A stretch of DNA of 64,000 bases, from assembly GCA_013697725.1 (NCBI GenBank), contig JACCWI010000024.1, positions 248,001-312,000 on the forward strand. Direction: 5' to 3'. The position numbers and the translations under genes were made by a program. Source of the stretch: Tatlockia sp. Lineage in GTDB: Bacteria; Pseudomonadota; Gammaproteobacteria; Legionellales; Legionellaceae. Under the pieces are notes generated by a model. That model had not been told where the DNA came from. It saw only the letters and a list, made by a program, of their open reading frames with translations, and did no database searches. Every line of letters starts with the position of its first letter. The stretch's first letter is position 1. Below are positions 26,321 through 36,199 of the stretch, piece by piece.

Positions 26321-27405
26321 GCGTATTGAATCTAATTCGTCGAGATTTAATCGACATTAAAAAATACAGTCCCAAAAATGCTGAGTTTGACTGCCGTTTG
26401 CATGCAAACGAATTACCCTGGAGCGTTTTATCCACTTGTAAACTCGCTCTAAATCGCTACCCAGAGTTGGAAGCGCAGAGCCAGCTGCAACTACAACTCG
26501 CAGAGTTATACCAAATTTCAAGTGAGCAAATTCTCATAACTCGAGGCAGTGATGATGCAATTGATTTTCTTATGCGCTTTTTCTTGCATGCTCGCGAGGA
26601 TAGCTTTATGCAATGCTCGCCCACTTTTCCTATGTATGAATTTTATGCGCGCTTACAACAGATCGAGATGCTTGATGTTCCTCTAAGTACGGAAAATAGT
26701 TTTAAGTTTACAGCCCAACAATTAATCGAGCGCTGGCGGCCAAACTGTAAGCTGATCATGCTCTGTAATCCCAATAATCCCACCGCAAGTTTAGTGGCCT
26801 TAGAAACCATTGCAGACCTTTGCCAAGAATTTAAAAACAGGGCGATAATTGTGGTAGATGAAGCCTATATTGAATTCACCCAAACTGTTAGTGCTACAAC
26901 TCTTCTAGATTCCTTTGATAACCTTATCGTATTACGGACTCTTTCAAAAGCCTATGGTTTAGCAGGCTTACGTTTAGGAGCAATGATTGCTCAACCGCAA
27001 CTCATAGAAGCCCTACAACAATTGATTCCCCCCTATATCCTAGCTTCGCCTGTTATTCAGCTCGCAAGGAAAGCATTATCCGATAAAAATTGGTTTCAAG
27101 AAAAAATCAAACTTATTTTAGCAGAGCGAGATTTATTGACCACGGCATTTAAGCGTTCACCCTGGATTGATATCGTTTTTCCCAGCCAAGCCAATTTTAT
27201 TTTTCTTGCCAGTTCCTACGCACAACAATTAGTTAGCTGGTTTGCAGAATCAAAAATTGCTATTCGTTATTTTGAAAAAGAGTCTATGCAACATTTGCTG
27301 CGAATCAGCATAGGAAATCCGCAGCAAAATCAAAATTTATTAACTGCCTTATCCAGTTTTAATCCCTTAGGAGCACGCTGTGCAAAAAATATTATTTATC
27401 GATAG
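26317..27405 (+). CDS. hisC: Histidinol-phosphate aminotransferase
   Basis: 362 residues of the PLP-dependent aminotransferase fold I. NPNNPTAS and VVDEAYIEF bind the cofactor, and the Schiff-base Lys is in [16 protein letters not shown]. Converts imidazole acetol phosphate to histidinol phosphate with glutamate as donor. Its 3' end overlaps hisB by 26 bp, the longest overlap in this operon. Confidence 0.94.
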   Translation: MSVLNLIRRDLIDIKKYSPKNAEFDCRLHANELPWSVLSTCKLALNRYPELEAQSQLQLQLAELYQISSEQILITRGSDDAIDFLMRFFLHAREDSFMQCSPTFPMYEFYARLQQIEMLDVPLSTENSFKFTAQQLIERWRPNCKLIMLCNPNNPTASLVALETIADLCQEFKNRAIIVVDEAYIEFTQTVSATTLLDSFDNLIVLRTLSKAYGLAGLRLGAMIAQPQLIEALQQLIPPYILASPVIQLARKALSDKNWFQEKIKLILAERDLLTTAFKRSPWIDIVFPSQANFIFLASSYAQQLVSWFAESKIAIRYFEKESMQHLLRISIGNPQQNQNLLTALSSFNPLGARCAKNIIYR

Positions 27406-28438
27406 AGACGGCACCTTAATTGAAGAGCCTAGGGATTTTCAGGTTGATGAACTTGCTAAAATTCGATTAAAGCCTGGTGTTATTCCAGCGTTGCTCGAGC
27501 TCGTTAATGCAGGATTTCGACTCATTATGGTGTCCAATCAAGATGGTCTAGGCACAGAGACCTTTGCAAGAACGTCTTTTCAACTCTGCCAGGATTTTGT
27601 TCTCGAACTATTTAGCTCACAGGGCCTTTTCTTTAGTGATATTTTTATCTGCCCTCATTTTATGGCTGATAATTGCTCTTGCCGCAAGCCTAAAATAGGT
27701 TTGCTCGAGCAATTTATGGTAGAAAATTCATTCGATCGAGCTAATTCATGGGTAATTGGCGACAGGGATTCTGATCGAGAGTTAGCTAAAAACTTAAGGC
27801 TAGCCTTTCTTCCCGTAGCAAATAATCACAATTGGCAAGCAATTGCCACGACAATTTTAAATAAAAAGCGTGAAGCAATTATTCAACGCAAGAGCAAAGA
27901 AACCACTATTTCTATAACTTTGACGCTGGATTCTGAAGAACCCTCGTTAATTGATACACCAATCCCATTCTTTAGCCACATGCTTGAACAAATCGCAAAA
28001 CACGGCGGTTTTTGTTTGAAGGTAAAGGCGCAGGGTGATCTTGAAGTAGACGAGCATCATCTTATAGAAGATACAGCGCTTGCCTTAGGTGAAGGATTTA
28101 AAAAAGCCTTGGGTGATAAATGGGGGATTGCTCGTTATGGTTTCACTCTACCGATGGATGAAGCTTTGGCTTCAGCCGTGATTGATTTGAGCGGTAGAAA
28201 CTATTCAGTGTTTGACGGCCAATTCAGTAGAGAATTTGTCGGCGGTCTGGCTACCGAAATGGTGCCACATTTTTTTAATTCATTTGCCGCTGGACTCAGT
28301 GCTAGCTTGCATATTCAAGTCAAAGGTCAAAATCATCACCACATGATTGAAGCCTGTTTTAAAGCTTTGGGTCGAGCACTGCGTCAAGCCTCTGCTAGAT
28401 GCGACAAATCTTTGCCTTCAACCAAGGGAATTTTATGA
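27380..28438 (+). CDS. hisB: Bifunctional histidinol-phosphatase/imidazoleglycerol-phosphate dehydratase
   Basis: 352 residues. Residues 1 to about 165 are a HAD phosphatase with [12 protein letters not shown] (Asp nucleophile) and the zinc-type cluster [14 protein letters not shown]. The rest is the dehydratase with its His-rich metal sites [11 protein letters not shown] and [17 protein letters not shown]. The fusion is the E. coli-type arrangement. The GTG start at 27380 has GGAG 7 bases upstream, inside hisC. Confidence 0.95.
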   Translation: MQKILFIDRDGTLIEEPRDFQVDELAKIRLKPGVIPALLELVNAGFRLIMVSNQDGLGTETFARTSFQLCQDFVLELFSSQGLFFSDIFICPHFMADNCSCRKPKIGLLEQFMVENSFDRANSWVIGDRDSDRELAKNLRLAFLPVANNHNWQAIATTILNKKREAIIQRKSKETTISITLTLDSEEPSLIDTPIPFFSHMLEQIAKHGGFCLKVKAQGDLEVDEHHLIEDTALALGEGFKKALGDKWGIARYGFTLPMDEALASAVIDLSGRNYSVFDGQFSREFVGGLATEMVPHFFNSFAAGLSASLHIQVKGQNHHHMIEACFKALGRALRQASARCDKSLPSTKGIL

Positions 28439-29037
28439 TTGCGATAATCGATGTAACAGGCAACAATTTAAAGTCCTTAGCCATTGCTATCCAAAAGCTA
28501 GGCTATGATTGTCAATTAACCCATGAGGTCAACGATTTACAAAAAGCAAGCCATGTTATTTTACCAGGTGTAGGAGCGGCACCCCCAGCCATGCAAGCTC
28601 TTACCGAATATGAGCTAATTGAGCCATTGCGACGTTTAACCAAACCACTGCTAGGTATTTGTCTTGGCATGCAACTAATGTTTGAGCGAAGCGAAGAAGG
28701 TGAAATAGCCTGTTTAAATCTAATCCCGGGGAAAATCGAACATTTACCACAAATTATTGACTATCCAGTGCCGCACATGGGTTGGTCGAAACTCCAGTGG
28801 TCTAAACCCACTGCCTTGTCAGAAGGTTTAGAGAGCCAAGATTACTTTTATTTTGTCCATAGCTATGCTCTTTTATCAACAACTGCTTCTACGCTAGCGA
28901 CCTGTGAATACAGCACCAATTTTAGCGCTATCGTTCAGCATGAAAACAAATACGGCATGCAGTTTCATCCTGAAAAATCGGCTGAAGTTGGGCTTAAACT
29001 ACTAAATAATTTTTTAAAACAGGGGGAGTCATGCTAG
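28435..29037 (+). CDS. hisH: Imidazole glycerol phosphate synthase, glutaminase subunit
   Basis: 200 residues from the ATG at 28435, which overlaps the hisB stop as ATGA. A longer reading from 28399 lies wholly inside hisB and is unlikely. Cys nucleophile is in GICLGMQLM, and the His-Glu pair in MQFHPEKS completes the class I glutaminase triad. It feeds ammonia to HisF in the HisHF complex. Confidence 0.95.
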   Translation: MIAIIDVTGNNLKSLAIAIQKLGYDCQLTHEVNDLQKASHVILPGVGAAPPAMQALTEYELIEPLRRLTKPLLGICLGMQLMFERSEEGEIACLNLIPGKIEHLPQIIDYPVPHMGWSKLQWSKPTALSEGLESQDYFYFVHSYALLSTTASTLATCEYSTNFSAIVQHENKYGMQFHPEKSAEVGLKLLNNFLKQGESC

Positions 29038-29759
29038 TTATTCCAGCTATCGACTTGCAGCAAGGCCGCTGTGTACGCCTGCGAAAAGGTCAATTTGACC
29101 AATTATCAATTTATGAGGATGCGCCCTTAGAACTGGCTGAAAAATATGCTTTAGCTGGTGCTAAATATCTGCACATTGTCGATCTCGATGGTGCAAAATC
29201 GGGCAAGCTAGAACAATTAGCATTAATCCAAACCTTAAAAAAATCCGGTTTAAATCTTCAGATTGGTGGCGGTATCCGCAGCCTTGAAATTGCTGAACGT
29301 TGTCAACAAGCCGGTATCATTAGGCTGGTTATTGGCAGTATTGCCGTGACCAATCCTCAACTCACAGAACAAATAATCACGCTTTTTAAACCCGAAAATA
29401 TTGTTTTGGCTTTTGATGTTCACCTTGAAGAGGAGTTACCAAAAGTTGCAATTCATGGTTGGCAAAAGGTTAGTTCTCAAAACCTTTGGGAGCTAGTGGA
29501 TAATTATCAAGACAAAGGAATTAATCAAATTCTATGCACTGATATTGCGTCTGATGGCATGATGTCTGGACCAAATTTTAGTCTTTACCAAGAAGCGATC
29601 AATCGTTTTCCCAAGATAAATTGGCAAGCCTCAGGTGGGATTCGTGATGCAGAAGATTTGGATAAACTGTCCTCCCTTGGATTAAAAGCCGCTATTCTCG
29701 GACGCATGCTTTATGAATCTAATTTTGATCTAGCCTCTTATTTAGCGAGGAACGCCTAA
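29031..29759 (+). CDS. hisA: ProFAR isomerase
   Basis: 242 residues, (beta/alpha)8 barrel. Asp in [10 protein letters not shown] and the second catalytic Asp in [12 protein letters not shown] are in the positions expected for phosphoribosyl-formimino-AICAR-phosphate isomerase. Phosphate-binding loops IGGGIRS and ASGGIRD are both present, reflecting the half-barrel duplication. Overlaps hisH by 7 bp and hisF by 1 bp. Confidence 0.95.
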   Translation: MLVIPAIDLQQGRCVRLRKGQFDQLSIYEDAPLELAEKYALAGAKYLHIVDLDGAKSGKLEQLALIQTLKKSGLNLQIGGGIRSLEIAERCQQAGIIRLVIGSIAVTNPQLTEQIITLFKPENIVLAFDVHLEEELPKVAIHGWQKVSSQNLWELVDNYQDKGINQILCTDIASDGMMSGPNFSLYQEAINRFPKINWQASGGIRDAEDLDKLSSLGLKAAILGRMLYESNFDLASYLARNA

Positions 29760-30526
29760 TGGTAGCTAAACGTATAATTCCCTGTCTGGACGTCTGCAAC
29801 AATCAAGTCGTTAAAGGTCAGCAATTTCGCAACCACGTTGTAGTTGGAGATATTCTTGAGCTTGCTGAAAATTATTCAGCTCAGGGCGCTGATGAATTGG
29901 TTTTTTATGAGATTAAAGCTAGCTCTGAGCAAAAAAGAGTTTCCGAAAGCTGGATTAGCCAAATCGCTGCCACAATTAATATTCCCTTTACCGTTGCTGG
30001 TGGTATCCGCAGCATTGACGATGCTCGCTTAATTCTCTATGCGGGTGCGGATAAAATATCAATCAATAGCCCGGCATTAGAAAATCCCAAGCTGATTAAT
30101 CAGTTAAGCCAGGAATTTGGTAAGCAATGCTTAGTTATCGGCATCGACAGCCAGTGGGTTGATGATAATTACTATGTTTATCAATACACTGGGGATGAGC
30201 AAAAAATTCGTAATTCCAAGCGTAAAACAATGGACTGGCTGGAAGAAGTGCAAGAGCGTGGCGCTGGTGAAATTGTGCTTAATTGCATGCAAAGCGATGG
30301 CGTACGTCAAGGTTATGATCTAACACAATTGCTTTTAGCTCGCCAAAGAACGAAGGTTCCTTTAATTGCCTCCGGCGGCGCGGGGAAAAGTGAAGATTTT
30401 GTTGAGGTCTTTCGTCAAGCGAAAGTCGATGGAGCTCTTGCCGCTTCGATTTTTCATCACAATATTTTATCAGTTCAAGATATTAAACAAGAGCTTAGAT
30501 TAAACAATATTGAGGCGAGACTATGA
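29759..30526 (+). CDS. hisF: Imidazole glycerol phosphate synthase, cyclase subunit
   Basis: 255 residues, barrel homologous to HisA. RIIPCLDV with the catalytic Asp11-type residue, [10 protein letters not shown] and KISINSPAL, and [14 protein letters not shown] with the second Asp match HisF, and IASGGAG binds phosphate. The usual YDITAS is YEIKAS here, a mild change in a conserved loop. Starts in the hisA stop (TAATG) and overlaps hisIE by 4 bp. Confidence 0.95.
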   Translation: MVAKRIIPCLDVCNNQVVKGQQFRNHVVVGDILELAENYSAQGADELVFYEIKASSEQKRVSESWISQIAATINIPFTVAGGIRSIDDARLILYAGADKISINSPALENPKLINQLSQEFGKQCLVIGIDSQWVDDNYYVYQYTGDEQKIRNSKRKTMDWLEEVQERGAGEIVLNCMQSDGVRQGYDLTQLLLARQRTKVPLIASGGAGKSEDFVEVFRQAKVDGALAASIFHHNILSVQDIKQELRLNNIEARL

Positions 30527-31134
30527 AAGCATTCGATTTAAATCAATTAGATTGGCAAAAAATGAAAGGCTTAATTCCCGCAATCATTCAGCAAGCAAAT
30601 TCAGGTGAAATTCTTATGCTGGGTTACATGAATGAAGAAGCACTACAAAGCACTATAGAAACAAAGCAGGTGACTTTTTTCAGCCGCAGCAAGCAACGGC
30701 TATGGACTAAGGGTGAAACCTCAGGGAAGTTCATGGAATTACAATCCATTGCAGTCGATTGTGATGGCGATAGTTTGTTGATTCAAATTAGCTCAAAAAA
30801 ACCTGCTTGTCATTTAGGCTCGCAAAGTTGTTTTCAAGCAGAGACTACTGAACTTGGCTTTTTAGATAAGCTAATTGAGCTCATTAACTTACGCGCAAAA
30901 CAAGCACCTGGTTCATCTTACACTGCTCAATTATTAGCATCAGGCCTTAATCGCTGTGCTCAGAAAGTTGGGGAAGAAGCCGTAGAAACCGTAATTGCAG
31001 CTGTAAGTCAAAATCGTGAAGAATTAATCTCAGAAGCTGCCGATTTGCTATTTCATTTATTAGTCTTATTGCAAGCCTGTGAACTTAATTTTTATGAACT
31101 GCTCAGTTGCTTACGCAGTCGTCACAAGGCATGA
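30523..31134 (+). CDS. hisI: Bifunctional phosphoribosyl-AMP cyclohydrolase/phosphoribosyl-ATP pyrophosphatase
   Basis: 203 residues, the same length as E. coli HisI(E). The HisI part has [28 protein letters not shown] and the metal-binding [10 protein letters not shown] with C in ACHLGSQSC. The HisE part has [11 protein letters not shown] and [13 protein letters not shown]. It performs steps two and three of the pathway and ends the operon. No terminator with a T-tract is visible before the convergent gene at 31161. Confidence 0.94.
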   Translation: MKAFDLNQLDWQKMKGLIPAIIQQANSGEILMLGYMNEEALQSTIETKQVTFFSRSKQRLWTKGETSGKFMELQSIAVDCDGDSLLIQISSKKPACHLGSQSCFQAETTELGFLDKLIELINLRAKQAPGSSYTAQLLASGLNRCAQKVGEEAVETVIAAVSQNREELISEAADLLFHLLVLLQACELNFYELLSCLRSRHKA

Positions 31135-31160
31135 TTAAAAAAATATTCACTGTCCTTTAA

Positions 31161-31463
31161 CTACCTGGCAAGGGCAGATTGCTGAAAAATTTGTTTCAGC
31201 TGAATGTCCGTATTTTTAGAAAACTCAGCTAACATTTGTTCACAAATTTCAAAATCATTAGGAAATTGTTTGTGGATTACATTAGCTAAAAATGCAGCCA
31301 AGCCTTGAGAAACTACAGCCCGATTACGAAGAGATGGCGATAATTTTTCCAAGGTTTGGGTTAAAGAAGATAATAACTGTTGTCCAATAAAATTCATGGC
31401 ACGAGAATAATCTTCTTCAGTTAAAGCGTTATTAACTTGTGTATCTTTACTATCAACATACAT
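31161..31463 (-). CDS. Small orphan protein
   Basis: 100 residues from the ATG at 31463, chosen because AAGGAA lies 7 bases upstream. A longer reading from 31508 would overlap the methyltransferase gene. Mostly helical, polar, no signal or membrane segment, no family recognised. It starts 38 bp after the RlmI-type gene on the same strand and may be its operon partner. Confidence 0.6.
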   Translation of the reverse strand: MYVDSKDTQVNNALTEEDYSRAMNFIGQQLLSSLTQTLEKLSPSLRNRAVVSQGLAAFLANVIHKQFPNDFEICEQMLAEFSKNTDIQLKQIFQQSALAR

Positions 31464-31500
31464 TTGTAATTCCTTTAATAGATAAAGTGAGGTGATAAGC

Positions 31501-32676
31501 TTAAACAACCACTAGCAATAAGGCCGTTAAATAAGAGCCTTCAGGAAAAGCTGCAAGAGTTGGATGGCAAGCAGCAGCCCCATAGCTACCCAGCAATCTA
31601 ACTTGCTTGCCATGCATTGGACCCTGATTAGAAACCAAAGCACTAAATTCCTGGGATGACAAAGCGGAGGAGCAGTTACAGGTCATCAATAATGAACCTG
31701 GGCGCATTACTTTAAAAAGCTCACTATGTAAAAAGCGATAGTATTTTTTTGCACGTTCCAAATGTTGCATCGAAGGAACTAATTTTGGCGGATCCAGAAT
31801 AATCAGATCGTAATCGCCTGCCTTCGCTAAATAATCGCGAGCATCTGCTTCGATAAATTCAATATTATCCAGGTCATTTAATAGTGCATTATGCTTTGCC
31901 TGGGAAATTGCTTGAGCCGAGCTGTCTACTGCTGTAACTTGAGTTGCGCCGGCTTTGGCTGCATGCAAAGCAAATCCACCGGAATAGGAATAAAGATCAA
32001 GTACGCGCTTGCCTTTTGCAAGAGCGGCAATACGTTGATGATTTTCGCGTTGATCAATAAACAAACCTGTTTTTTGTGCTTGCGAAAAGTCCACTTCATA
32101 AAGAATGCCCGCTTCAACTACTTTAGCTCGAGTAGGCAAAGGTTGTTCTGCTTCGAGCAACCAGCCATCTTGAGCCAGCGGTTTTTTTTGGGATAGCCAA
32201 ATTAACTCTTCACCCGCCAAACGCTCTAATAGACAGTCCTTGATAATTTCCTTATTTTCTTCAACCCAATAAGCCGAGCTAGAAATTACAGAAACTTTAT
32301 TAAAGCGATCGATGGTTAAACCGGAAAGGCCATCTGCTTCACTATTGAATAATCGATAAGCGCTGGTTTTTTCATTAGGCAGATTTAAATTTTCACGAAT
32401 TAAAAACGCCTGTTTAAGACGATATTGAATAATTGAGCGCAGAGAACTAGTATCAAGTTCTTCCCAAGACTGTGCCAGAATTCGCACGCGATAAAGTGAA
32501 TGTTCATTATAAACGCCAGTTCCGAGAAGCTCAGCTTCGGGCGTGAACACTTCAACCAGTTGACCTGTAATAAGTTCACCAGTTGACTTGCTAATTGCCT
32601 TGGGGAAAACCCAAGGATGACCGCGACGAACTGCATTTTGTTTGGCTTTATTTAAATAAACTCCAGCTTTCATCAT
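31501..32676 (-). CDS. rlmI: Class I rRNA methyltransferase, RlmI-like (PUA + SAM domains)
   Basis: About 391 residues. The N-terminal 80 form a PUA RNA-binding domain starting RRGHPWVFPKAI. The catalytic part has the SAM motif VLDLYSYSGGFALHAA, the acidic loop VDSSAQAI and the DPPKL motif followed by the Cys of TCNCS, as in m5C methyltransferases of the RlmI (YccW) group. The ATG at 32676 is preferred to the TTG at 32694 because AGGA stands 5 bases before it. The family modifies C1962 of 23S rRNA in E. coli; the same target here is inferred. Confidence 0.88.
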   Translation of the reverse strand: MMKAGVYLNKAKQNAVRRGHPWVFPKAISKSTGELITGQLVEVFTPEAELLGTGVYNEHSLYRVRILAQSWEELDTSSLRSIIQYRLKQAFLIRENLNLPNEKTSAYRLFNSEADGLSGLTIDRFNKVSVISSSAYWVEENKEIIKDCLLERLAGEELIWLSQKKPLAQDGWLLEAEQPLPTRAKVVEAGILYEVDFSQAQKTGLFIDQRENHQRIAALAKGKRVLDLYSYSGGFALHAAKAGATQVTAVDSSAQAISQAKHNALLNDLDNIEFIEADARDYLAKAGDYDLIILDPPKLVPSMQHLERAKKYYRFLHSELFKVMRPGSLLMTCNCSSALSSQEFSALVSNQGPMHGKQVRLLGSYGAAACHPTLAAFPEGSYLTALLLVVV

Positions 32677-32794
32677 TTTTTTCCTGGTCAACAATGCGCC
32701 GGAGTATAAACCAGAACCACTGGTTAGTTCTAGTTTTTCTGATTAGGCCTTTTTAAAGAATTATACCTGACACCTAATTATTTTTCTATAAAAT

Positions 32795-32840
32795 TGACTT
32801 TATCCTCTATTTATACAATAATTTATTCTATAAATAGAGG
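32795..32840 (+). promoter_or_regulatory. Promoter with a perfect 12-bp inverted repeat before the Xre/RES pair
   Basis: TTGACT (32795-32800), 16 bp, AATAAT (32817-32822) form a probable promoter. CCTCTATTTATA (32804-32815) and its exact complement TATAAATAGAGG (32829-32840) flank the -10 with a 13-base spacer and end 9 bases before the ATG. This is a textbook place for an autorepressing antitoxin operator. Confidence 0.65.
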
Positions 32841-32848
32841 GTTTATCG

Positions 32849-33247
32849 ATGACTAGCTTTTCAAACTCCGAATCTTCTCCTGAACTAACTTCAGAGATTT
32901 TGAAAAAAAACACGGTTAATGTAATAGCATTATTTGATCATTGGCAGTTAAGAAATGATGAAGAATCTAATCTTCTAGGCGGAATTAGTCCAGCTCAGCT
33001 TGCCAAGTATAAAAAAGGGAAAGCTCATATATCAGGTAGGGACACTATCGAGCGAGTGGGGAATCTATTGGGTATTCATAAAAATCTACGAATTCTTTAT
33101 CCCTATAATAGAGAGGTAGTTTACCGTTGGGTTAAAGGTCGAAATTTAAAATTAAACAATTTAAGTCCACTGGATATTATGCTGGAGCATGGTTATATCG
33201 GAATTGCTCAAATTCGACGCTTTACCGATTTTTTAAGAGGGCAATAA
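32849..33247 (+). CDS. Xre/MbcA/ParS-type antitoxin of a RES toxin
   Basis: 132 residues. The N-terminal 75 residues look like an Xre-type helix-turn-helix (LLGGISPAQLAKYKKG...SGRDTIERVGNLLGIHKNL). The C-terminal 50 hold the Xre/MbcA/ParS toxin-binding element, with PYNREVVYRWVKG, SPLDIMLEHGYIGIAQIRRFTD. It is 2 bp before the RES gene, the standard antitoxin-first order. Binding to the upstream inverted repeat is inferred. All parts look intact. Confidence 0.85.
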   Translation: MTSFSNSESSPELTSEILKKNTVNVIALFDHWQLRNDEESNLLGGISPAQLAKYKKGKAHISGRDTIERVGNLLGIHKNLRILYPYNREVVYRWVKGRNLKLNNLSPLDIMLEHGYIGIAQIRRFTDFLRGQ

Positions 33248-33249
33248 TT

Positions 33250-33972
33250 GTGCCCCAACTATTTGATCGTGCTGTTGATTATTGCAAAGATGTTTTTAGA
33301 AATATTCGAGGAATAAATATATCTCAAGATTTATTTGATGATTTAAGCGATGATCCTTTGAATTGGGAAGCCGCTAATGCCCTCGAGATCTATACTCATC
33401 CCCCAATAGCTAATGCTCCTCTAATTCAGAGACCTTTTGATTACAGCAAAAATGATTTTATTAGCTACCCTTTTGAGAACCTCACTTCATCACGATTTAG
33501 CGATGGCTCAATTGCTTGTTGGTATGGCTCAGAAACCTTGGAAACCTCCATTTATGAAACAAGCTATCATTTTATTCAAGAAATACTTGATTCTGAGGTA
33601 TTCATCGACCAAAAAATAATTAAGATTGACAGACGAGTAGCTCAAGTTAATTGCCGGGGCTTAGCCTTTGATCTGACCAGCAAAAAAACTGAATTTCCTT
33701 GGCTGACAGACTCCATTAATTATACTAGATGCCAAGAAATAGGCAGACGTGTAGCATCAGAAGGACATCCCTTATTAATAGTACCCTCGGCTCGACAAGA
33801 AAAAGGTGTAAATTTGGTAGCCTTTACTTCAAAAGTACTTTCTAACTCTCGGGATTATTGTAAATTGCATTATGTTTTCAATATAAATAATAAGCAGATT
33901 AAAATATTCCGGGGCGGTGAGGAATTATGCATCTGGGACGAATCCAGATTAAATCTTTTATGGAAAGTTTAA
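33250..33972 (+). CDS. RES-domain toxin (NAD-degrading type)
   Basis: 240 residues from a GTG start. The RES features are SRFSDGSIACWYG with the conserved Arg and Tyr, ETSIYET with the Glu, and PSARQEKGVNLVAF with the Ser. Family members studied elsewhere split NAD+ and stop growth until the antitoxin is restored. The gene is complete, directly after its antitoxin, with no sign of decay, in contrast with the fossil toxin-antitoxin genes nearby. Confidence 0.85.
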   Translation: MPQLFDRAVDYCKDVFRNIRGINISQDLFDDLSDDPLNWEAANALEIYTHPPIANAPLIQRPFDYSKNDFISYPFENLTSSRFSDGSIACWYGSETLETSIYETSYHFIQEILDSEVFIDQKIIKIDRRVAQVNCRGLAFDLTSKKTEFPWLTDSINYTRCQEIGRRVASEGHPLLIVPSARQEKGVNLVAFTSKVLSNSRDYCKLHYVFNINNKQIKIFRGGEELCIWDESRLNLLWKV

Positions 33973-34016
33973 TTTTTTAAAATCAATGCTTAGCAACGAG
34001 CTACCCGTTTTACTGA

Positions 34017-34232
34017 AGCTCTGTTAAATACAAAGGAAAATTTATAGATCTGAAACTAGATACCGGTGCAGATTTAGTGGTTGATACAACTGCAATAGTT
34101 TATTATCTCGCCATGCATGGATATGGCCGTAAAATAAAAACGGATAAAATTACTCATATTTGGGTGTTTGAAAAAGATAATTATTTAATGATAGGTGGAA
34201 CAAGTTCTAGTTTAAAGATTCATAATGAGTAG
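34017..34232 (+). pseudogene. Fragment of a retropepsin-like aspartic protease domain
   Basis: A 71-codon open frame without a usable start codon reads KYKGKFIDLKLDTGADLVVD. The DTGAD after a short beta strand is the catalytic motif of clan AA proteases. The frame stops at 34232 without the rest of the fold. It follows the RES gene and looks like debris from a larger gene. Confidence 0.4.
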
Positions 34233-34505
34233 GTGTATCACACTATGATAATGTCGTTTAAAAATTAGATGAAACCGAGATATGTGATATTATTAACCAT
34301 AAAGCTTAAGTGAGCTGCTAGAAGAGTTATATCCAGATTGCCGTGCCAAGCTATCAAGAGCTAAGGTCTGTTCATTTGAGAATCTAATGTATATTTTAGT
34401 ATAAATAGGAAATAGTTAAACCTAAGTAAAATATTTGAATTAGGTTTTTTAAATGATTTCATAATATATGGTTAAAATTCTCTAAACCCAATCCTGATCC
34501 AAGGC

Positions 34506-34646
34506 TCAACCTAAATTAATTAATCTATTTTTTAAATGCGCATCTCGTGTTACTGCTAGCTGGAATCCTAAAGCATGTAAAATGTCATTCGTGTTTCTTA
34601 AATAAGGGTTGCCTTCCCTTGAAACTGAGCAAATAAATCCTATCAT
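34506..34646 (-). pseudogene. Remnant of an addiction-module antitoxin (HI1420-type)
   Basis: Read on the minus strand, 46 codons give VSREGNPYLRNTNDILHALGFQLAV, the HTH C-terminus typical of HI1420-like antitoxins (SxxGNPxLxTL...L.ALGL.L.V). The N-terminal half is missing and the frame runs into unrelated sequence before 34646. No partner toxin is visible, so it is a fossil. Confidence 0.5.
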
Positions 34647-34715
34647 TCTGAACCATACCAAAAAATGGACCAACCCCAAAAGCTGTTCCTATGAAAACTG
34701 GCCTGTTCGCTTTTT

Positions 34716-36014
34716 TTAAAGTGAGAATGCCCCAACTGCTAATGCAGTAATAATATTGGTTAACATTAGCCCTAAACACCACCAGATACCTCCTTTTTGA
34801 AGATCTCCAAAGGAAATTTTGCAAAGCCCAACTAGTAACCATAATGTAGCCACTAGGGGGCTCAACATATGTATAGGCGTCCCCATTAGTGAGGCTCTAC
34901 CGATTTCTGCTGAGGAAATTCCATGAGCAGTTGCCATATGATTAAGCACGGGCAATATTCCGAAATAAAAAGCATCATTAGATAAAAAGAAGGATAGTGG
35001 CGCGCTTAAAACCGCGGTGATAATCCCCATATGGATACCCAAGGCAGAAGGGATAATTGATATTAGTGAATTGGCCATGGCATCAGTCATCTTCGTGCCT
35101 GTCAGTATGCCTAAAAAAATTCCTGCGGCAAATACTACTGAGGAAACTGTAAAAGCTTCCTTGGCATGAGCGACCATTCTCCCCCTCTGCTCTTCGGCAA
35201 CAGGAAAGTTCAGTATAAGTGCCAATGCAGTTCCTACGAGAAAAATAATTAAAATAGGTATTTTTGTTATCATTAACATAAGCATTAGGGTTAACGTCAA
35301 GATAAGATTGCTTGAAAATAATTGGGGGCGTTTATATTTGGCATTTTTTTGTAAAATTTCACTTGAAATATGATTTATGATTGATGAATCTATTTGGATA
35401 ATACCAAGCCTCGCTTGTTCTCTTTTACCTAGAATATAACTGGTGAATAAAACCCATAGATAACCCACAATAATCACAGGTATTAAAGGATGAAATATAT
35501 CTGCGGCCTCTAATTTAAAAACCGCCAAAACTCTTGCCCCAGGGGCTGACCAAGGAAACATATTTTTAACAGCAGTGTCCATGGAACAAATAACTGCCAA
35601 TATCACGGGATTAATATTTAATTTTCTATACAAAGGAAGCAAAGCAGAACACACTACCATAAAAACTACAGCGCCCTCTCCTTCTAAAGAAGCAATCATT
35701 GCTAAAAAAGTCGTCCCCATAACAATTTTTAGGGGATCTCCATGTACTTTTTTTAAAAGAATTATGATCAAAGGATCGAAAAGACCAACATCCATCATAA
35801 TTCCAAAGTAGGTGACTGCAAACAACATCATTATTGCAGTGGGGGCAATAGCAATAATACCTTGAAGCATCATGTCACTGACCTGTTCACTATAGCCACT
35901 TAGAATAGCAAACAAAATTGGCACTACGACTAAAGCACAAAATCCCGATAAACGTTTAGAAAGGATTAAATACATAAAGGTTATTATCATGCACCATCCT
36001 AATAAAGCTAACAT
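34716..36014 (-). CDS. CitMHS-family citrate/H+ (or metal-citrate) symporter
   Basis: 432 residues with about 12 membrane segments. Characteristic stretches are FAVTYFGIMMDVGLFDPLI, ASLEGEGAVVFMV, CSMDTAVKNMFPWSAPGAR and the end motif MGTPIHMLSPLVATLWLLVG. They place it in the CitMHS family, which imports citrate bound to a divalent metal with protons. GGGGGA precedes the ATG by 5 bases. No two-component regulator lies nearby. The substrate range is inferred from the family. Confidence 0.85.
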   Translation of the reverse strand: MLALLGWCMIITFMYLILSKRLSGFCALVVVPILFAILSGYSEQVSDMMLQGIIAIAPTAIMMLFAVTYFGIMMDVGLFDPLIIILLKKVHGDPLKIVMGTTFLAMIASLEGEGAVVFMVVCSALLPLYRKLNINPVILAVICSMDTAVKNMFPWSAPGARVLAVFKLEAADIFHPLIPVIIVGYLWVLFTSYILGKREQARLGIIQIDSSIINHISSEILQKNAKYKRPQLFSSNLILTLTLMLMLMITKIPILIIFLVGTALALILNFPVAEEQRGRMVAHAKEAFTVSSVVFAAGIFLGILTGTKMTDAMANSLISIIPSALGIHMGIITAVLSAPLSFFLSNDAFYFGILPVLNHMATAHGISSAEIGRASLMGTPIHMLSPLVATLWLLVGLCKISFGDLQKGGIWWCLGLMLTNIITALAVGAFSL

Positions 36015-36199
36015 GATGTTCCCCCGGCTAATGATATTTCATTCCCTCTAACAAGAGCCTGTTTTTAAAAATCCATTGAAAGAGGAGCTTTTTTTTACCG
36101 TTTTATAGCCTCGTGCTAAATTTTCAAGTATTTTGCTACCAATAATATTGTATCTTTTTGGGAAGATGTACAAATATTTGCACTAGCTCTTGGTTGGTT

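Noticed and set aside
34585-34842. 85-codon minus-strand frame overlapping the 3' end of the CitMHS gene
   Set aside because: It overlaps that gene in another frame and matches no family. The antitoxin-like reading in another frame of the same area is better supported.
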